A DNA stretch of 64,000 nucleotides from Armatimonadetes bacterium Uphvl-Ar1 (GCA_002162075.1 CP021423.1:496001-560000), one strand, 5' to 3'. Positions 25,437 to 34,225 are shown, counted from the first letter of the stretch. Numbers and translations: made by a program. The notes: generated from the sequence alone by a model not told the origin.

Positions 25437-26207
25437 ATGACACCCCGGTTGGCGAAGGCGATTGAGATAGCGGTGGAGGCGGGGCGGGGGACGCTCCAGC
25501 ACTTCCAGCGGGGGTTGGATGTCGAACTCAAGCGGGATGAGTCGCCGGTGACGGTGGCGGACAAAGAGGCCGAGGCGCTCGTGCGGCGGAAGATTGCGGA
25601 GATGTTCCCGGGGGAGGAGATTTTGGGGGAAGAAGAGGGGCAGGCGGGAACGGGGGACACGCGGTGGGTGGTTGACCCGATTGATGGGACAAAGAGCTTT
25701 GTGAGTGGGGTGCCGCTTTATTCGACTTTGCTGGCTTATGAAGTTGAGGGGCGTCCGGTTTTGGGGGTGGTGTATTTTCCGGCTTTGGACGAGGTGTTTT
25801 ATGCCGAGCGGGGGAGCGGGGCTTTTCTGAATGGTCGGCGAATTGCGGTTCGGGAGGGTGGAGATTTGAACCGGTGTGTGGTGTGCAGTGGGAGTATGCA
25901 ATCGCTGAAGAAATTTGGGCGGTTGGAGGGGATGATGGGGTTTAGTGAGCCGATGATGGCGCACCGGACTTGGGGGGATGCTTATGGGCATATGTTGGTG
26001 GCGAGCGGTCGGGTTCAGGCGATGGTTGACCCGGTAGTGAGCAGGTGGGATGTGAGTGCGGTGATCCCGATTGTGGAGGAAGCGGGGGGGATTGCGATGC
26101 GGTTTGACGGGGGTGATGTTCTGGATGGGAGTAGGCCGGATGGTGAGTTGGAGCTTTTGAGTTTGACGCCAGGGTTAAGGGATTTTGCGTTGGAGTGCTG
26201 GTCTTGA
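25437..26207 (+). CDS. Inositol monophosphatase-family phosphatase, histidinol-phosphatase (HisN) type
   Basis: 256 residues. Metal-site motifs: Glu in GEEILGEEEGQ (about 62), DPIDGTKSFVSGVPLYSTLL (about 80-99) and SRWDVSAVIPIVEEAGGI (about 202-220). The 'DGTKSFVSGVPLYSTL' form is typical of HisN histidinol phosphatases rather than CysQ or SuhB. It would remove phosphate from L-histidinol phosphate in histidine synthesis, though other sugar phosphates cannot be excluded. First gene of a coupled operon; the next gene starts on its stop codon. Confidence 0.86.
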   Translation: MTPRLAKAIEIAVEAGRGTLQHFQRGLDVELKRDESPVTVADKEAEALVRRKIAEMFPGEEILGEEEGQAGTGDTRWVVDPIDGTKSFVSGVPLYSTLLAYEVEGRPVLGVVYFPALDEVFYAERGSGAFLNGRRIAVREGGDLNRCVVCSGSMQSLKKFGRLEGMMGFSEPMMAHRTWGDAYGHMLVASGRVQAMVDPVVSRWDVSAVIPIVEEAGGIAMRFDGGDVLDGSRPDGELELLSLTPGLRDFALECWS

Positions 26208-26617
26208 GAGTTTTGGGGGTTGATTTGGGTAAGAAGAGGATTGGAGTTGCAGTGATGGACACGGATGTGAGATTGCCCCGGGCTTTGCCGGTGATTTCGG
26301 CTTTGGCGGCATTGGCGAAGGATGCTGACCAGGTGGTGGCTTTGGCGAAGAAAGAGAGTTGCGAGGGGGTTGTTTTGGGTTTGCCTTTGATGGATGGTGA
26401 AGAGACTCGGATGAGCGGGGTGATGCGTCGGTTTGGAGGGGAGGTGGAATCGCGGGGTTTGCGGGTGTTTTATGTGGATGAAAGTTTGACCAGCCATGCG
26501 GCGGATACGGCGATGTTTGAGGCGGGTTTGAAGGCGAGTGAGCGGAAGAAGCGGCTGGATAGTGAGTCGGCGTGTGGGATTTTGGAGCGATTTGGAGAGG
26601 TTTATGACGCCAGCTAA
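26204..26617 (+). CDS. ruvX: Putative pre-16S rRNA nuclease/Holliday junction resolvase-like YqgF
   Basis: 137 residues from a TTG at 26204, whose last two bases are shared with the upstream TGA (TTGA). This start gives MRVLGVDLGKKRIGVAV, the standard beginning of YqgF with the first catalytic Asp. Other family stretches are VVLGLPLMDGEETRMSGV, YVDESLTSHAA (second acid) and KKRLDSESACGILERF (third acid). An upstream GTG at 26195 would add three residues. YqgF trims the 5' end of pre-16S rRNA. It overlaps the next gene by 14 bp, a conserved yqgF-mltG pairing. Confidence 0.93.
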   Translation: MRVLGVDLGKKRIGVAVMDTDVRLPRALPVISALAALAKDADQVVALAKKESCEGVVLGLPLMDGEETRMSGVMRRFGGEVESRGLRVFYVDESLTSHAADTAMFEAGLKASERKKRLDSESACGILERFGEVYDAS

Positions 26618-27605
26618 GAAGGCTTTGATTGGGTTTGTTTTGGGGGCGATTCTTGGTTTGGGCGGGTTGAATTGGTTTACTGGGGAAATGAAGCCGACGG
26701 CTCTAGGGGAGAAGAAGATGGTGCGGTGGGATGCGCTGACTTTTGATGCGGCGATTAAGCAGTTGGAGAAGGATGGGGTTGTTCGGAATGCGGATTTGTT
26801 TACCAAGGTCGCGAAGTTTGAGAAGAAGGCGGCGGCGGTTGGGGCGGGGACGTATGAGTTCGCTCCGGGGATGACGAAGGAGGAGATTTACAAAGCGTTG
26901 AAGACGCCGTTGCAGCAGAATGTGCGGATTCCGGAGGGGTGGTGGATTAGCCGGGTGGCGGCCCGATTGGAAGATAAGAATGTGTGTTCGGCCGAGGAAT
27001 ATATTGAGCTTGCGGGTCAGCCAGAAGTTTTTGCGGAGTATGTGGATTTTGAGTTGCCGAAAGAGAGTTTGGAGGGCTATTTGTATCCGGACACATATGA
27101 CTTGCCGCCGATGCTGGGGGCGAAGGGAGTCATTACTCGGCAGTTACGAGCTTTTGAATCGAAGGTTGTCAAAGACCTGGGGACGGAGGGATTGGAGCGG
27201 GCGGTGGTAGTTGCTTCGATGGTGGAACTAGAGGCGGCTTTGGACGAAGAGCGTCCGAGGGTGGCGGGGGTGATTGAGAATCGGTTGAAACGGGGAATGC
27301 GTTTGGAGTTGGATGCAACGGTTCTCTATGCTTTGGGGGAATGGAAGGAGTTGGGGCCGGGGGTGGTGCGGACGGTGGAATCGCCCTACAATACATACTT
27401 GAATGCGGGCTTGCCGCCGGGTCCGATTGGATCACCGGGGGCGAAGAGCATTGAGGCAGCCATGAATCCGGAATCACACAACTATCTGTTTTATGTAGCG
27501 CGTCCGGATCGAAGTCATTATTTTACGACGACATACTCTCAGCACAGGGCGATGATCAACCAGGCACGCGGGGAGTGGAAAAAGGTTCGGGAAGGTGGTC
27601 AGTGA
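26604..27605 (+). CDS. mltG: Endolytic murein transglycosylase MltG
   Basis: 333 residues from ATG 26604, with an N-terminal membrane helix (KKALIGFVLGAILGLGGLN), a LysM-like region (WDALTFDAAIKQLEKDGVV) and the YceG catalytic domain. The catalytic Glu lies in SMVELEAALDEERPRVAGVI (about 205), followed by KRGMRLELDATVLYAL, YNTYLNAGLPPGPIGSPGAK and NYLFYVARPDRSHYFTTTY. It cuts nascent glycan strands at the cytoplasmic membrane. Overlaps ruvX by 14 bp and is coupled to the next gene by GTGA. Confidence 0.94.
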   Translation: MTPAKKALIGFVLGAILGLGGLNWFTGEMKPTALGEKKMVRWDALTFDAAIKQLEKDGVVRNADLFTKVAKFEKKAAAVGAGTYEFAPGMTKEEIYKALKTPLQQNVRIPEGWWISRVAARLEDKNVCSAEEYIELAGQPEVFAEYVDFELPKESLEGYLYPDTYDLPPMLGAKGVITRQLRAFESKVVKDLGTEGLERAVVVASMVELEAALDEERPRVAGVIENRLKRGMRLELDATVLYALGEWKELGPGVVRTVESPYNTYLNAGLPPGPIGSPGAKSIEAAMNPESHNYLFYVARPDRSHYFTTTYSQHRAMINQARGEWKKVREGGQ

Positions 27606-28687
27606 GAGGGTTTAGGGAAGGGATTTTTGATAAGGAACGGGTTCCGAAGCATTTTCAACGTTGGTCTCCGGTTGAAGCGTTGGGGGGGCTTGAAGATGTG
27701 GATTTGGAGGGGCTTTGGGAATCGGGGAAGCGGTTGATTTTGCTTGATGTGGACAATACTTTGTTGCCGTGGCGGAGCGAGGATGTTCCTCAGCATACGG
27801 TGGATTGGCTTGCGCGGGCGCGGGGGTTGGGCTTTGACCTTTGTATTTTGAGTAATACAAGGAATCCCGAGCGATTGGGTCGTTTGAGCGAGAAGCTTGG
27901 GGTGGAGTTTATTCGGGACAAATTTAAGCCCAATCCGAAGATGTATTACTTGGCTTTGGGAAAATTTGGGGTGAAAGACGAGGAGGCGGTGATGATTGGG
28001 GATCAGTTGCTCACGGACATTTGGGGGGCGAATCGAGCTGGCATAGATGCACTATGGGTGAAGCCGATGGGCGGGAAGGAGTTTGTTGGGACAAAATATT
28101 TTTCGCGGAATATCGAGCGAGTGATTGGGAAGATTTTGCACAACTACTTTCAGGCCGATGGGGTGGATGCGGCGGTGAAGCCAGGATTTTTTCGGCATGA
28201 GACAGTTCGCCAATTGGTGAAATTTGGGTTGGTCGGTGGTGTGGCAACGGCGGTTGACTTTGGGATTCACTATTTTTTGATGTTTAAGGCGGGTGGGAGT
28301 GATGGGGCTTTGAAGGCTGAGGTTGGGAAATGGGTGATTTCAACCTTTAGGTTAGACTGGCCAATGGATTATGGTCATTTACAGGATGCGGCTTACGCGC
28401 CTTTGAAAGTCCCGGCAGTTTTGGTGGCAATCATGATTTCGTATTTATTGAACCGACTTTATACGTTCCGGACGACGCATGAGAAGGTGACGATGAAACA
28501 GGTGTTCCAGTTTTATGCGGTGGCATTGGTGGGGATGGTGATTGCGGTTTCGGTGGGTGCGGTTGGTCAAAGGTTGGCGGATGCCAGCCCGATGATGGAG
28601 TGGGCTGCGGGGAGTTTGTTGGGGATGGTGGCGGGGTTCTTTTGGAACTTCACGGGTCAGAAACTGTGGACGTTTCGGAAGAAATGA
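27602..28687 (+). CDS. YqeG-type HAD phosphatase fused to a GtrA-like membrane domain
   Basis: 361 residues from GTG 27602 (GTGA overlap with mltG). Residues about 1-180 are a YqeG/GEP4 HAD phosphatase: LILLDVDNTLLPWRSEDVP (nucleophile Asp), FDLCILSNTRNPERL, KPNPKMYYLALGKFGV and MIGDQLLTDIWGANRAG. Residues about 195-360 are a GtrA-like four-helix membrane domain: RQLVKFGLVGGVATAVDFGI, AIMISYLLNRLYTFRTT and LGMVAGFFWNFTGQKLWTF. YqeG relatives dephosphorylate phosphatidylglycerol phosphate; GtrA proteins handle polyprenyl-phosphate sugars. The fusion suggests lipid-phosphate processing at the membrane. The reading frame is continuous, with no sign of a joining error. Confidence 0.88.
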   Translation: MRGFREGIFDKERVPKHFQRWSPVEALGGLEDVDLEGLWESGKRLILLDVDNTLLPWRSEDVPQHTVDWLARARGLGFDLCILSNTRNPERLGRLSEKLGVEFIRDKFKPNPKMYYLALGKFGVKDEEAVMIGDQLLTDIWGANRAGIDALWVKPMGGKEFVGTKYFSRNIERVIGKILHNYFQADGVDAAVKPGFFRHETVRQLVKFGLVGGVATAVDFGIHYFLMFKAGGSDGALKAEVGKWVISTFRLDWPMDYGHLQDAAYAPLKVPAVLVAIMISYLLNRLYTFRTTHEKVTMKQVFQFYAVALVGMVIAVSVGAVGQRLADASPMMEWAAGSLLGMVAGFFWNFTGQKLWTFRKK

Positions 28688-29487
28688 GTTGGTTTGAGTG
28701 GCGTGATGCGCCGGTGGCTGAGTTTGCGGTTTTGGGTGATCCGGTGAGTCATTCTTTGTCGCCGAAGATGCATTCGGCGGCTTATGCTGATTTGGATTTG
28801 GATTTGAATTATGTGGCGATTCGGGTTGAATTAAGTGAGTTTGACCAAGCACTTGACCATTTGGTTGCCTTGGGGTATCGGGGTGTGAATGTCACAGTGC
28901 CTCTCAAGGAAGTTGCCTTTGAGTGGTGTGAGATTTTGGAGGATGGGGCTTGGCGCTTTGGGGCGGTCAACACCATTCGGTTAGAGGATCGGGCGGGAAT
29001 GAATACGGATGTTCCGGGTTTTTTGAGTGTTTTGCGGGCGCATTCGGTTGAGCCGGGGAGCCGGGTGTTGGTTTTGGGGGCAGGGGGGTCGGCTCGGGCG
29101 GTGATACGAGGGCTTCTGGACGAGGGATATTTGGTGCGGGGATGGAATCGGACTCGAGCTAAGCTGAACGCGGTTGTTGAGGGGTTGGATGTGGAGATTT
29201 TGGATGACGCTGATGTCCGGGGTTGTGGGGCGGTCGTGAATGCGACTTCGGCGAGTTTGAAGGGGCTTGACCTTCCGGTTGAATGGAGTCATGCGGCGGA
29301 TGGCTGTTTGGCATTTGATCTGGCTTATGGTGAGGAGATGTCACCGTTTTTGCGGGGTGCAATGGGGCGAGGGCTTCCCGTGACGGATGGTTTGCCGATG
29401 CTGGTTGAGCAAGGGGCATTGGCTTTTGAGTGGTGGTTGGGGAGACCGGCGCCTCGAACGGCTATGCTTAGGAGCGTAGGGTTATGA
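28684..29487 (+). CDS. aroE: Shikimate dehydrogenase
   Basis: 267 residues from ATG 28684, overlapping the previous stop (ATGA). Substrate site: AVLGDPVSHSLSPKMHSAAY, VNVTVPLKEVAFEWC with the catalytic Lys, and GAVNTIRLEDRAGMNTDVPG with the catalytic Asp. NADP site: VLVLGAGGSARAVIRGLLDE and VRGWNRTRAK. C-terminal helix: TDGLPMLVEQGALAFEWW. Reduces 3-dehydroshikimate in chorismate synthesis. Coupled by ATGA to the next gene. Confidence 0.94.
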   Translation: MSWFEWRDAPVAEFAVLGDPVSHSLSPKMHSAAYADLDLDLNYVAIRVELSEFDQALDHLVALGYRGVNVTVPLKEVAFEWCEILEDGAWRFGAVNTIRLEDRAGMNTDVPGFLSVLRAHSVEPGSRVLVLGAGGSARAVIRGLLDEGYLVRGWNRTRAKLNAVVEGLDVEILDDADVRGCGAVVNATSASLKGLDLPVEWSHAADGCLAFDLAYGEEMSPFLRGAMGRGLPVTDGLPMLVEQGALAFEWWLGRPAPRTAMLRSVGL

Positions 29488-30418
29488 CCATTGTTGAACC
29501 AACTCCGGAAATGATTGCCCATGCGGGCGACCTCTTGATTGATGGGGGGTGGTCGTTATTCCAACGGAAACCGTTTATGGACTTGCGTGCAACGCGATGG
29601 ATGAGGATGCGGTGCGGCGGGTTTTTGAGATTAAAGGTCGTCCGGCGGAGAATCCTCTTATTGTTCACCTTTCGGAAGCAGAGCAGATGGAGGATGTGGC
29701 GGTGGACATTCCAGATTTGGCGTGGAAGCTGGCGGCGCGGTATTGGCCGGGGCCACTGACCATGGTACTGCGACGGGGCCCTGAGGTTCCGAAAGTGACG
29801 ACTGGAGGCTTGGAGACGGTTGCGGTGCGGGTTCCAGCCCACGTGGTGGCGCGAGAAATTATTGAGGCAGCGGGCTGTCCGATTGCGGCTCCGAGTGCAA
29901 ACGTTTTTATGGGTTTGAGCCCGACCAATGCGTTCGATTTAGATCCTGAAATTCTGGTTGATGTTGATTTGGTTGTTGACGGGGGGCCGTGCGAATATGG
30001 GCTGGAGAGCACGGTCATTGATTTGACAGAGGAGACGCCTCGGATTTTGCGACCTGGGGCGGTGAGCCGGGGTGAGATTCAGAGTTTGATCGGACGTCCT
30101 TTGGGGCATATGCCTCCCGAAGAGGTTCGGAAATCTCCGGGGATGTACCGCAGACATTACGCGCCGAGTTCTCCGGTTCGGTTGATTGATCGGGTTTTGC
30201 AGGCGGATGAAGTGGGTTTGACTTTTGGGGCAGCACAGAGTGAATTGCAGGTTAAGATGCCGAAAGATGCGCGGGCTTATGGCGCGGTTTTGTATTCGGC
30301 TTTGAAGCAGTTGGATTTGCGGAAGCCGAAGGCGATTCTGGTTGAGGAGCCGCCGGACGGGGTTGAGTGGGAAGCGGTTTGGGATCGATTGCGCAAGGCG
30401 AGTGCTAACTTACTTTAG
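29484..30418 (+). CDS. tsaC: L-threonylcarbamoyladenylate synthase, interrupted by a one-base frameshift
   Basis: The ATG at 29484 overlaps the aroE stop, and the first frame reads MTIVEPTPEMIAHAGDLLID then G-G. The rest of the enzyme (VVVIPTETVYGLACNAMDED onward) is in the -1 frame. The junction is a run of six G at 29544-29549; one extra G joins GG-VVVIPTETVYGL, which is the canonical Sua5/YrdC start. The KGRPAENPLIVHL, YWPGPLTMVL and CPIAAPSANVFMGLSPT motifs follow, and a C-terminal Sua5 domain is present (about 312 residues in total). It makes threonylcarbamoyl-AMP for tRNA t6A37, an essential step, so an intact gene with a missed base is most likely. Confidence 0.88.
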
Positions 30419-30422
30419 ATGG

Positions 30423-31223
30423 TTAGCCACCGCAGCTTGAGCGGACAAACATGAGGGGGCGTTGGACTTTTTCCAGAAGTGCCCCGAACGTTTTGTTGGA
30501 GTCGGAGTTTGCGAATTTGTCGGCGGGGATTGCAACGACGACTTGCTCGGCGTTGATTTCTTCGGCGATTTCGGCTACGAGGGAAGGGATGTCGCGAGTT
30601 CTTTCTAGTCTGAGTTCGGTGAGGTTCTGCCCATTTTCAAATGCCGCTCGAACTTTCTCGCCGTAGGCAGACATACGCGCTTCTTCATTGGGGACGGGGG
30701 CGTGGAGAGGGAGTTCGCGGGGGACGATAACGGGAAGAAGGAAAACGATGTGGGCGGGAGCAGTGCTAACGAGTTGGTCGAGTTGGTGGAGGAAGTGGTC
30801 GTGGCACTCGTTGGGGCAGATCACGGCAAGGATGTGTCGTGACCTGACGGTTTCTTTGAACTTACGTTTTTTGTCTTCATAGGCGGCATCGAGGAGGTCA
30901 AGTGATTTGCGGGCTTCGGCGATGGTGGGGGCGGTAGCCAGTTGTGATTTGACGCTCGGGGTCGCTTTGAGGACATCTTGGACGTGCTGAGGGATGTTGG
31001 CAAAGATGATTCTGGCGTTGTCGTGGGACAGGACAAAGTCGTTGGCGAGTTCGAATGTGTGTGCGCCTTCTTCGGTGATTTCGGTGATCTGGCCGCAGTC
31101 GACGATGACTCCAGAAGGGTGGCGGTTTAAAGTAAGGCTTATAGCGGTCTGCACGGAATCCCAGAATGGTTGTTTGAGGGCTCCTGAGAGGCTGATGACG
31201 TCTTCGCTTGATTCAACGATCAT
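30423..31223 (-). CDS. STAS-domain protein with USP-like C-terminal domain
   Basis: 266 residues. Residues about 1-100 look like a STAS/anti-anti-sigma domain (EDVISLSGALKQPFWDSVQT, SGVIVDCGQITEITEEGAHT, ARIIFANIPQHVQDVLKAT). Residues about 125-265 look like a universal-stress/UspA-type alpha/beta domain (RHILAVICPNECHDHFLHQL, NAEQVVVAIPADKFANS, VQRPLMFVRSSCG). No membrane segment. Its ATG overlaps the stop of the KimA-type transporter gene (ATGA), so it is made with the transporter and may regulate it. The domain calls rest on pattern, not on a search. Confidence 0.68.
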   Translation of the reverse strand: MIVESSEDVISLSGALKQPFWDSVQTAISLTLNRHPSGVIVDCGQITEITEEGAHTFELANDFVLSHDNARIIFANIPQHVQDVLKATPSVKSQLATAPTIAEARKSLDLLDAAYEDKKRKFKETVRSRHILAVICPNECHDHFLHQLDQLVSTAPAHIVFLLPVIVPRELPLHAPVPNEEARMSAYGEKVRAAFENGQNLTELRLERTRDIPSLVAEIAEEINAEQVVVAIPADKFANSDSNKTFGALLEKVQRPLMFVRSSCGG

Positions 31224-33145
31224 TTTGGTTCTTCAATAAAGTATCGGACATTTGTTATGACGACATTTTTCCTTTTTGCGAGTGCCAGTTTAAGCTGAAT
31301 GGCGGCATTATTGTGCAGAAGGGCCTGGTACCAGTGATTGGGGACGGCCTCTGGCACGATGACGGTTACCATTCTCTTTTTATTTTTTGCGAGTAGTTCG
31401 TCGATATATTCGGTGGTTGGTTGGACGATGGATCGGTACGGAGAGTCGAGGATGATGAGGGGCATTTCGACACCGAATTTGATCCATTCTTCCTTGAGTT
31501 TTTCGGCTGACTTTTGATTGAGCGAAACATGAAGGGCGCGGACGTCCGGGCTTGAGGCTTGGGCGTATTTGATTGCTTGGAGGATTCCTTTGTGGAGTCG
31601 GGGGACAAGGAGGAGGGTTGTGGCAGTGAGTTCTGGGAGGGTGTCTTCGTCGGTGACGGAAAGTTTGGTGGCAAGTTTTTTGTAATACCGGCTAATCAGG
31701 GTGAAGATTGCCATTATCACGCCCATTGCGATCACTACGATCCAAATCTTTTCTTCCCATTTGGTAACGACAAGAATTCCTGCAACGATAAAAGTGACGA
31801 GGCATCCGAAGGCCGAAATATAAGATTTGTAAGCAAGCTTGCGGGCGGCGACGATTCGTTCTTGAGGAGTGTGTACAGGATTTTCTTCATTTGCCTCGAG
31901 GTCTTTTCGTTTGAGGACCATCCATCTCCGTTTTCGGAAGTAGACGAACATCCCTGCTTGACTGAGGGTGAAGGCGATAAAGACGCCCAAGGCATAAAGC
32001 GGGATGAGCGAGTGTGTGTCGGCATTGAACTTGATAATTAGGGCGATGCTCACAACGGAGAGGAGAATGATGCCGTTTTGAAAAACAAGTCGATCGCCGA
32101 TGGACGCAAGTTGCCGTGGGAGGAATCCGTCGCGCGCGATGAAGCTGGCAAGCCTTGGGAAATCTGCATATGCAGTGTTAGCGGCAAGGAAGAGAATTCC
32201 TGCGGTCATGATCATGATGGCCCATGTCATCGGCCCGTTTCCAAACTGGTTTATAGAAATTTGGGCGAGAACAGTTTTGTAGCCTTCTGTTCCGCTGTGC
32301 ATTGGGACAATTCCGGAATGATGTGCGACCCAGCTGATTCCGATGAACATGACACCCAAGAGGACGACCATTGCCACGAGGGCTTGTGATGCATGTCTTG
32401 CTTCTGGAGGTTTGAAAGCTTTGACTCCGTTGGCGATAGCTTCTGTCCCGGTTAGAGCGGTACAGGATGCGGCGAATGCTCTCAGAACCAGAAAGAGCCC
32501 CATTTGATGAAGGGGGTCACCGTCATGGGGAGGCAGATTGGGGGTTACTTGCGGTGAATTAACTCCGGTGACGATGGCGTTCCCAATGAGGATGAGGATG
32601 AGGATAATGAAGCCATATGTGGGAATGGCGAAAACGATTCCGGATTCTTTTGCTCCACGTAAGTTCATGAAGCAAAGAATTCCAACGGCTGCGCATGCAA
32701 TGTGTATGGCGTAGGGTTGAGCTTGGGGCGCAAGAGAGATTACTGCTTGGACTCCAGACGAGATTGAGACTGCGACGGTGAGTACGTAGTCAATGAGGAG
32801 AGCAGCTCCGGCGAACTGCCCCGCTCCAGATCCCAGGTTATCAGTACTAACGACGTAGGTGCCTCCGTTATCCGGGTAGGCATGCACAGTTTGGTAATAA
32901 CTGAAGGCAACGATTGCGAGGAGAACTGCAAGAGCGATTGCGATTGGCGGCAATTGGTTATATGCGACGAGGCTGCCAGCCAAGATGAGAACGAGGAGGA
33001 CTTCCTCTGTCGCGTATGCAACGCTTGAAAGTGCATCCGATGCAAATACAGCCAGCCCGAATGGAACATTGAGTCGTTCGTTATGAGCTAATCTTTCGTG
33101 GATCGGTTTGCCGAAGATGATGTGTTTGAGCGGACGTTTTTGCAT
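31220..33145 (-). CDS. kimA: KimA/YdaO-type APC-superfamily transporter (probable K+/H+ symporter)
   Basis: 641 residues with about 12 membrane helices and a cytoplasmic USP-like C-terminal domain of about 150 residues. The start IIFGKPIHERLAHNERLNVP ... FASDALSSVAYATEEVLLVL, and AYPDNGGTYVVSTDNLGSGA with LIDYVLTVAVSISSGVQAVI, match the Bacillus KimA/YdaO family rather than ordinary amino-acid permeases. In Bacillus KimA imports potassium and is inhibited by c-di-AMP through its C-terminal domain. Substrate by homology only. A hairpin containing the start codon lies at the gene's 5' end, and the STAS-USP gene is coupled downstream. Confidence 0.82.
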   Translation of the reverse strand: MQKRPLKHIIFGKPIHERLAHNERLNVPFGLAVFASDALSSVAYATEEVLLVLILAGSLVAYNQLPPIAIALAVLLAIVAFSYYQTVHAYPDNGGTYVVSTDNLGSGAGQFAGAALLIDYVLTVAVSISSGVQAVISLAPQAQPYAIHIACAAVGILCFMNLRGAKESGIVFAIPTYGFIILILILIGNAIVTGVNSPQVTPNLPPHDGDPLHQMGLFLVLRAFAASCTALTGTEAIANGVKAFKPPEARHASQALVAMVVLLGVMFIGISWVAHHSGIVPMHSGTEGYKTVLAQISINQFGNGPMTWAIMIMTAGILFLAANTAYADFPRLASFIARDGFLPRQLASIGDRLVFQNGIILLSVVSIALIIKFNADTHSLIPLYALGVFIAFTLSQAGMFVYFRKRRWMVLKRKDLEANEENPVHTPQERIVAARKLAYKSYISAFGCLVTFIVAGILVVTKWEEKIWIVVIAMGVIMAIFTLISRYYKKLATKLSVTDEDTLPELTATTLLLVPRLHKGILQAIKYAQASSPDVRALHVSLNQKSAEKLKEEWIKFGVEMPLIILDSPYRSIVQPTTEYIDELLAKNKKRMVTVIVPEAVPNHWYQALLHNNAAIQLKLALAKRKNVVITNVRYFIEEPK

Positions 33146-33183
33146 TTTGAGCCATTCCGGTGGAGGCTCAAAATGGGAGTATA
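33144..33183 (-). promoter_or_regulatory. kimA promoter and start-codon hairpin
   Basis: On the minus strand a TATACT -10 box (33178-33183) is followed by ATTTTGAGCC, an 11-nt loop, and GGCTCAAAAT: a perfect 10-bp stem at 33144-33174 whose last two paired bases are the AT of the kimA ATG (33145-33143). Transcription starting about 7 nt after the box would begin near the base of the stem, so the mRNA would start with a hairpin burying its own start codon. It could also end transcription from nagA, but no U-run follows. Confidence 0.6.
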
Positions 33184-33190
33184 TAGAGAA

Positions 33191-34225
33191 TTACAAGGAT
33201 TGAATCTGGAAGTTTTGGTCCAGAATGATCCATCGGTCAAATTTCGATATTTTGAGTTCTTTAAGCGGGTTTATTGAACAAAGCCGGGTGGCGATTTCGG
33301 GACTGAAGTCTTGGGCGAGGTTTCGGAAGCAGTCGAGCAGGGTTGCGCATGAGCCAGCTAGAGATTGGTTGCTGGTGAGCCGAACATCGGATTCTCCTTT
33401 GGTCACTGAATGGCCCCACATGGTGAACTGATCACCAGGAGCTTTTCCTTTGGCAAGGGTGCAATCGGAGACCGCGATGACTTTGTCGGCTGGTTTAGTT
33501 TTCAAGAGTATTTCGGCGGCAGGCTTGGACACATGGTGCCGATCGTAGATGAGTTCGGCGTGGATTTCATCGAGATTGAGAACGGCGCCAAGCGTTCCGG
33601 GTTCGCGGTGGTGGAGGGGGCGCATTGCGTTGTAAGTGTGGGTTGCGTGGGTGAGTCCGGCTTGGATTGCGGCTTGAATTTCGGCGTAAGTGGCGTTGGT
33701 GTGTCCGGCGGATACGATTACGCCTTGCTCCTTGAGTTTTGTAATGAGGGGAAGGGCGTTGGGTTGTTCCGGGGCGAGGGTGACGAGGCGTAACCGTGGA
33801 TCGCTGAGGACTTGATCCCAGTCCGAGGGCTCATCGGGGATTGGGATGATGGCCCCGGGGGGTTGAGCACCGGGGTATGAGGGGGAGATGAATGGTCCTT
33901 CAAGGTGGAATCCCCAGATCAGCGGATGGTTCGGGAGGTTATTGATTGCAGATTGAATCGTTATGGAGTCGTAGGTGATGGTTGTTGGGAGAAATCCGGC
34001 ATAGCCTTCTGCCTTGAGGAGCTCAGCGAGTTGGATGAGATCATCGGAAGATGCGGAAATGAAGTCAATTCCGAAGGCACCATGAATGTGGAGGTCAACG
34101 AAGCCGGGAATGCAATATGAATCTGGCTCTCGGTTGGTTGGAGCAAATTTTGGTTGACCATTTTCCAGGGTGACTTCATAGGCATCCCACCCTTGGGGAC
34201 CGGGGGCTTGAGCGATGATGGTCAT
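33191..34225 (-). CDS. nagA: N-acetylglucosamine-6-phosphate deacetylase
   Basis: 344 residues of the amidohydrolase fold. Metal and substrate motifs: IPGFVDLHIHGAFGIDF (HxH), IWGFHLEGPFISPSYPGAQP (Glu), VIVSAGHTNATYAEIQAA (His), GLTHATHTYNAMRPLHHREP (His), DRHHVSKPAAEILLKT and VSDCTLAKGKAPGD (catalytic Asp). It removes acetate from GlcNAc-6-phosphate in amino-sugar or cell-wall recycling. The start is immediately adjacent to the dprA stop, so the two are co-translated. No nagB lies in the window. Confidence 0.9.
   Translation of the reverse strand: MTIIAQAPGPQGWDAYEVTLENGQPKFAPTNREPDSYCIPGFVDLHIHGAFGIDFISASSDDLIQLAELLKAEGYAGFLPTTITYDSITIQSAINNLPNHPLIWGFHLEGPFISPSYPGAQPPGAIIPIPDEPSDWDQVLSDPRLRLVTLAPEQPNALPLITKLKEQGVIVSAGHTNATYAEIQAAIQAGLTHATHTYNAMRPLHHREPGTLGAVLNLDEIHAELIYDRHHVSKPAAEILLKTKPADKVIAVSDCTLAKGKAPGDQFTMWGHSVTKGESDVRLTSNQSLAGSCATLLDCFRNLAQDFSPEIATRLCSINPLKELKISKFDRWIILDQNFQIQSL

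Noticed and set aside
33146-33190. c-di-AMP (ydaO-type) riboswitch before kimA
   Set aside because: Only 45 bp separate kimA from nagA, far too short for that riboswitch; only the simple hairpin is present.
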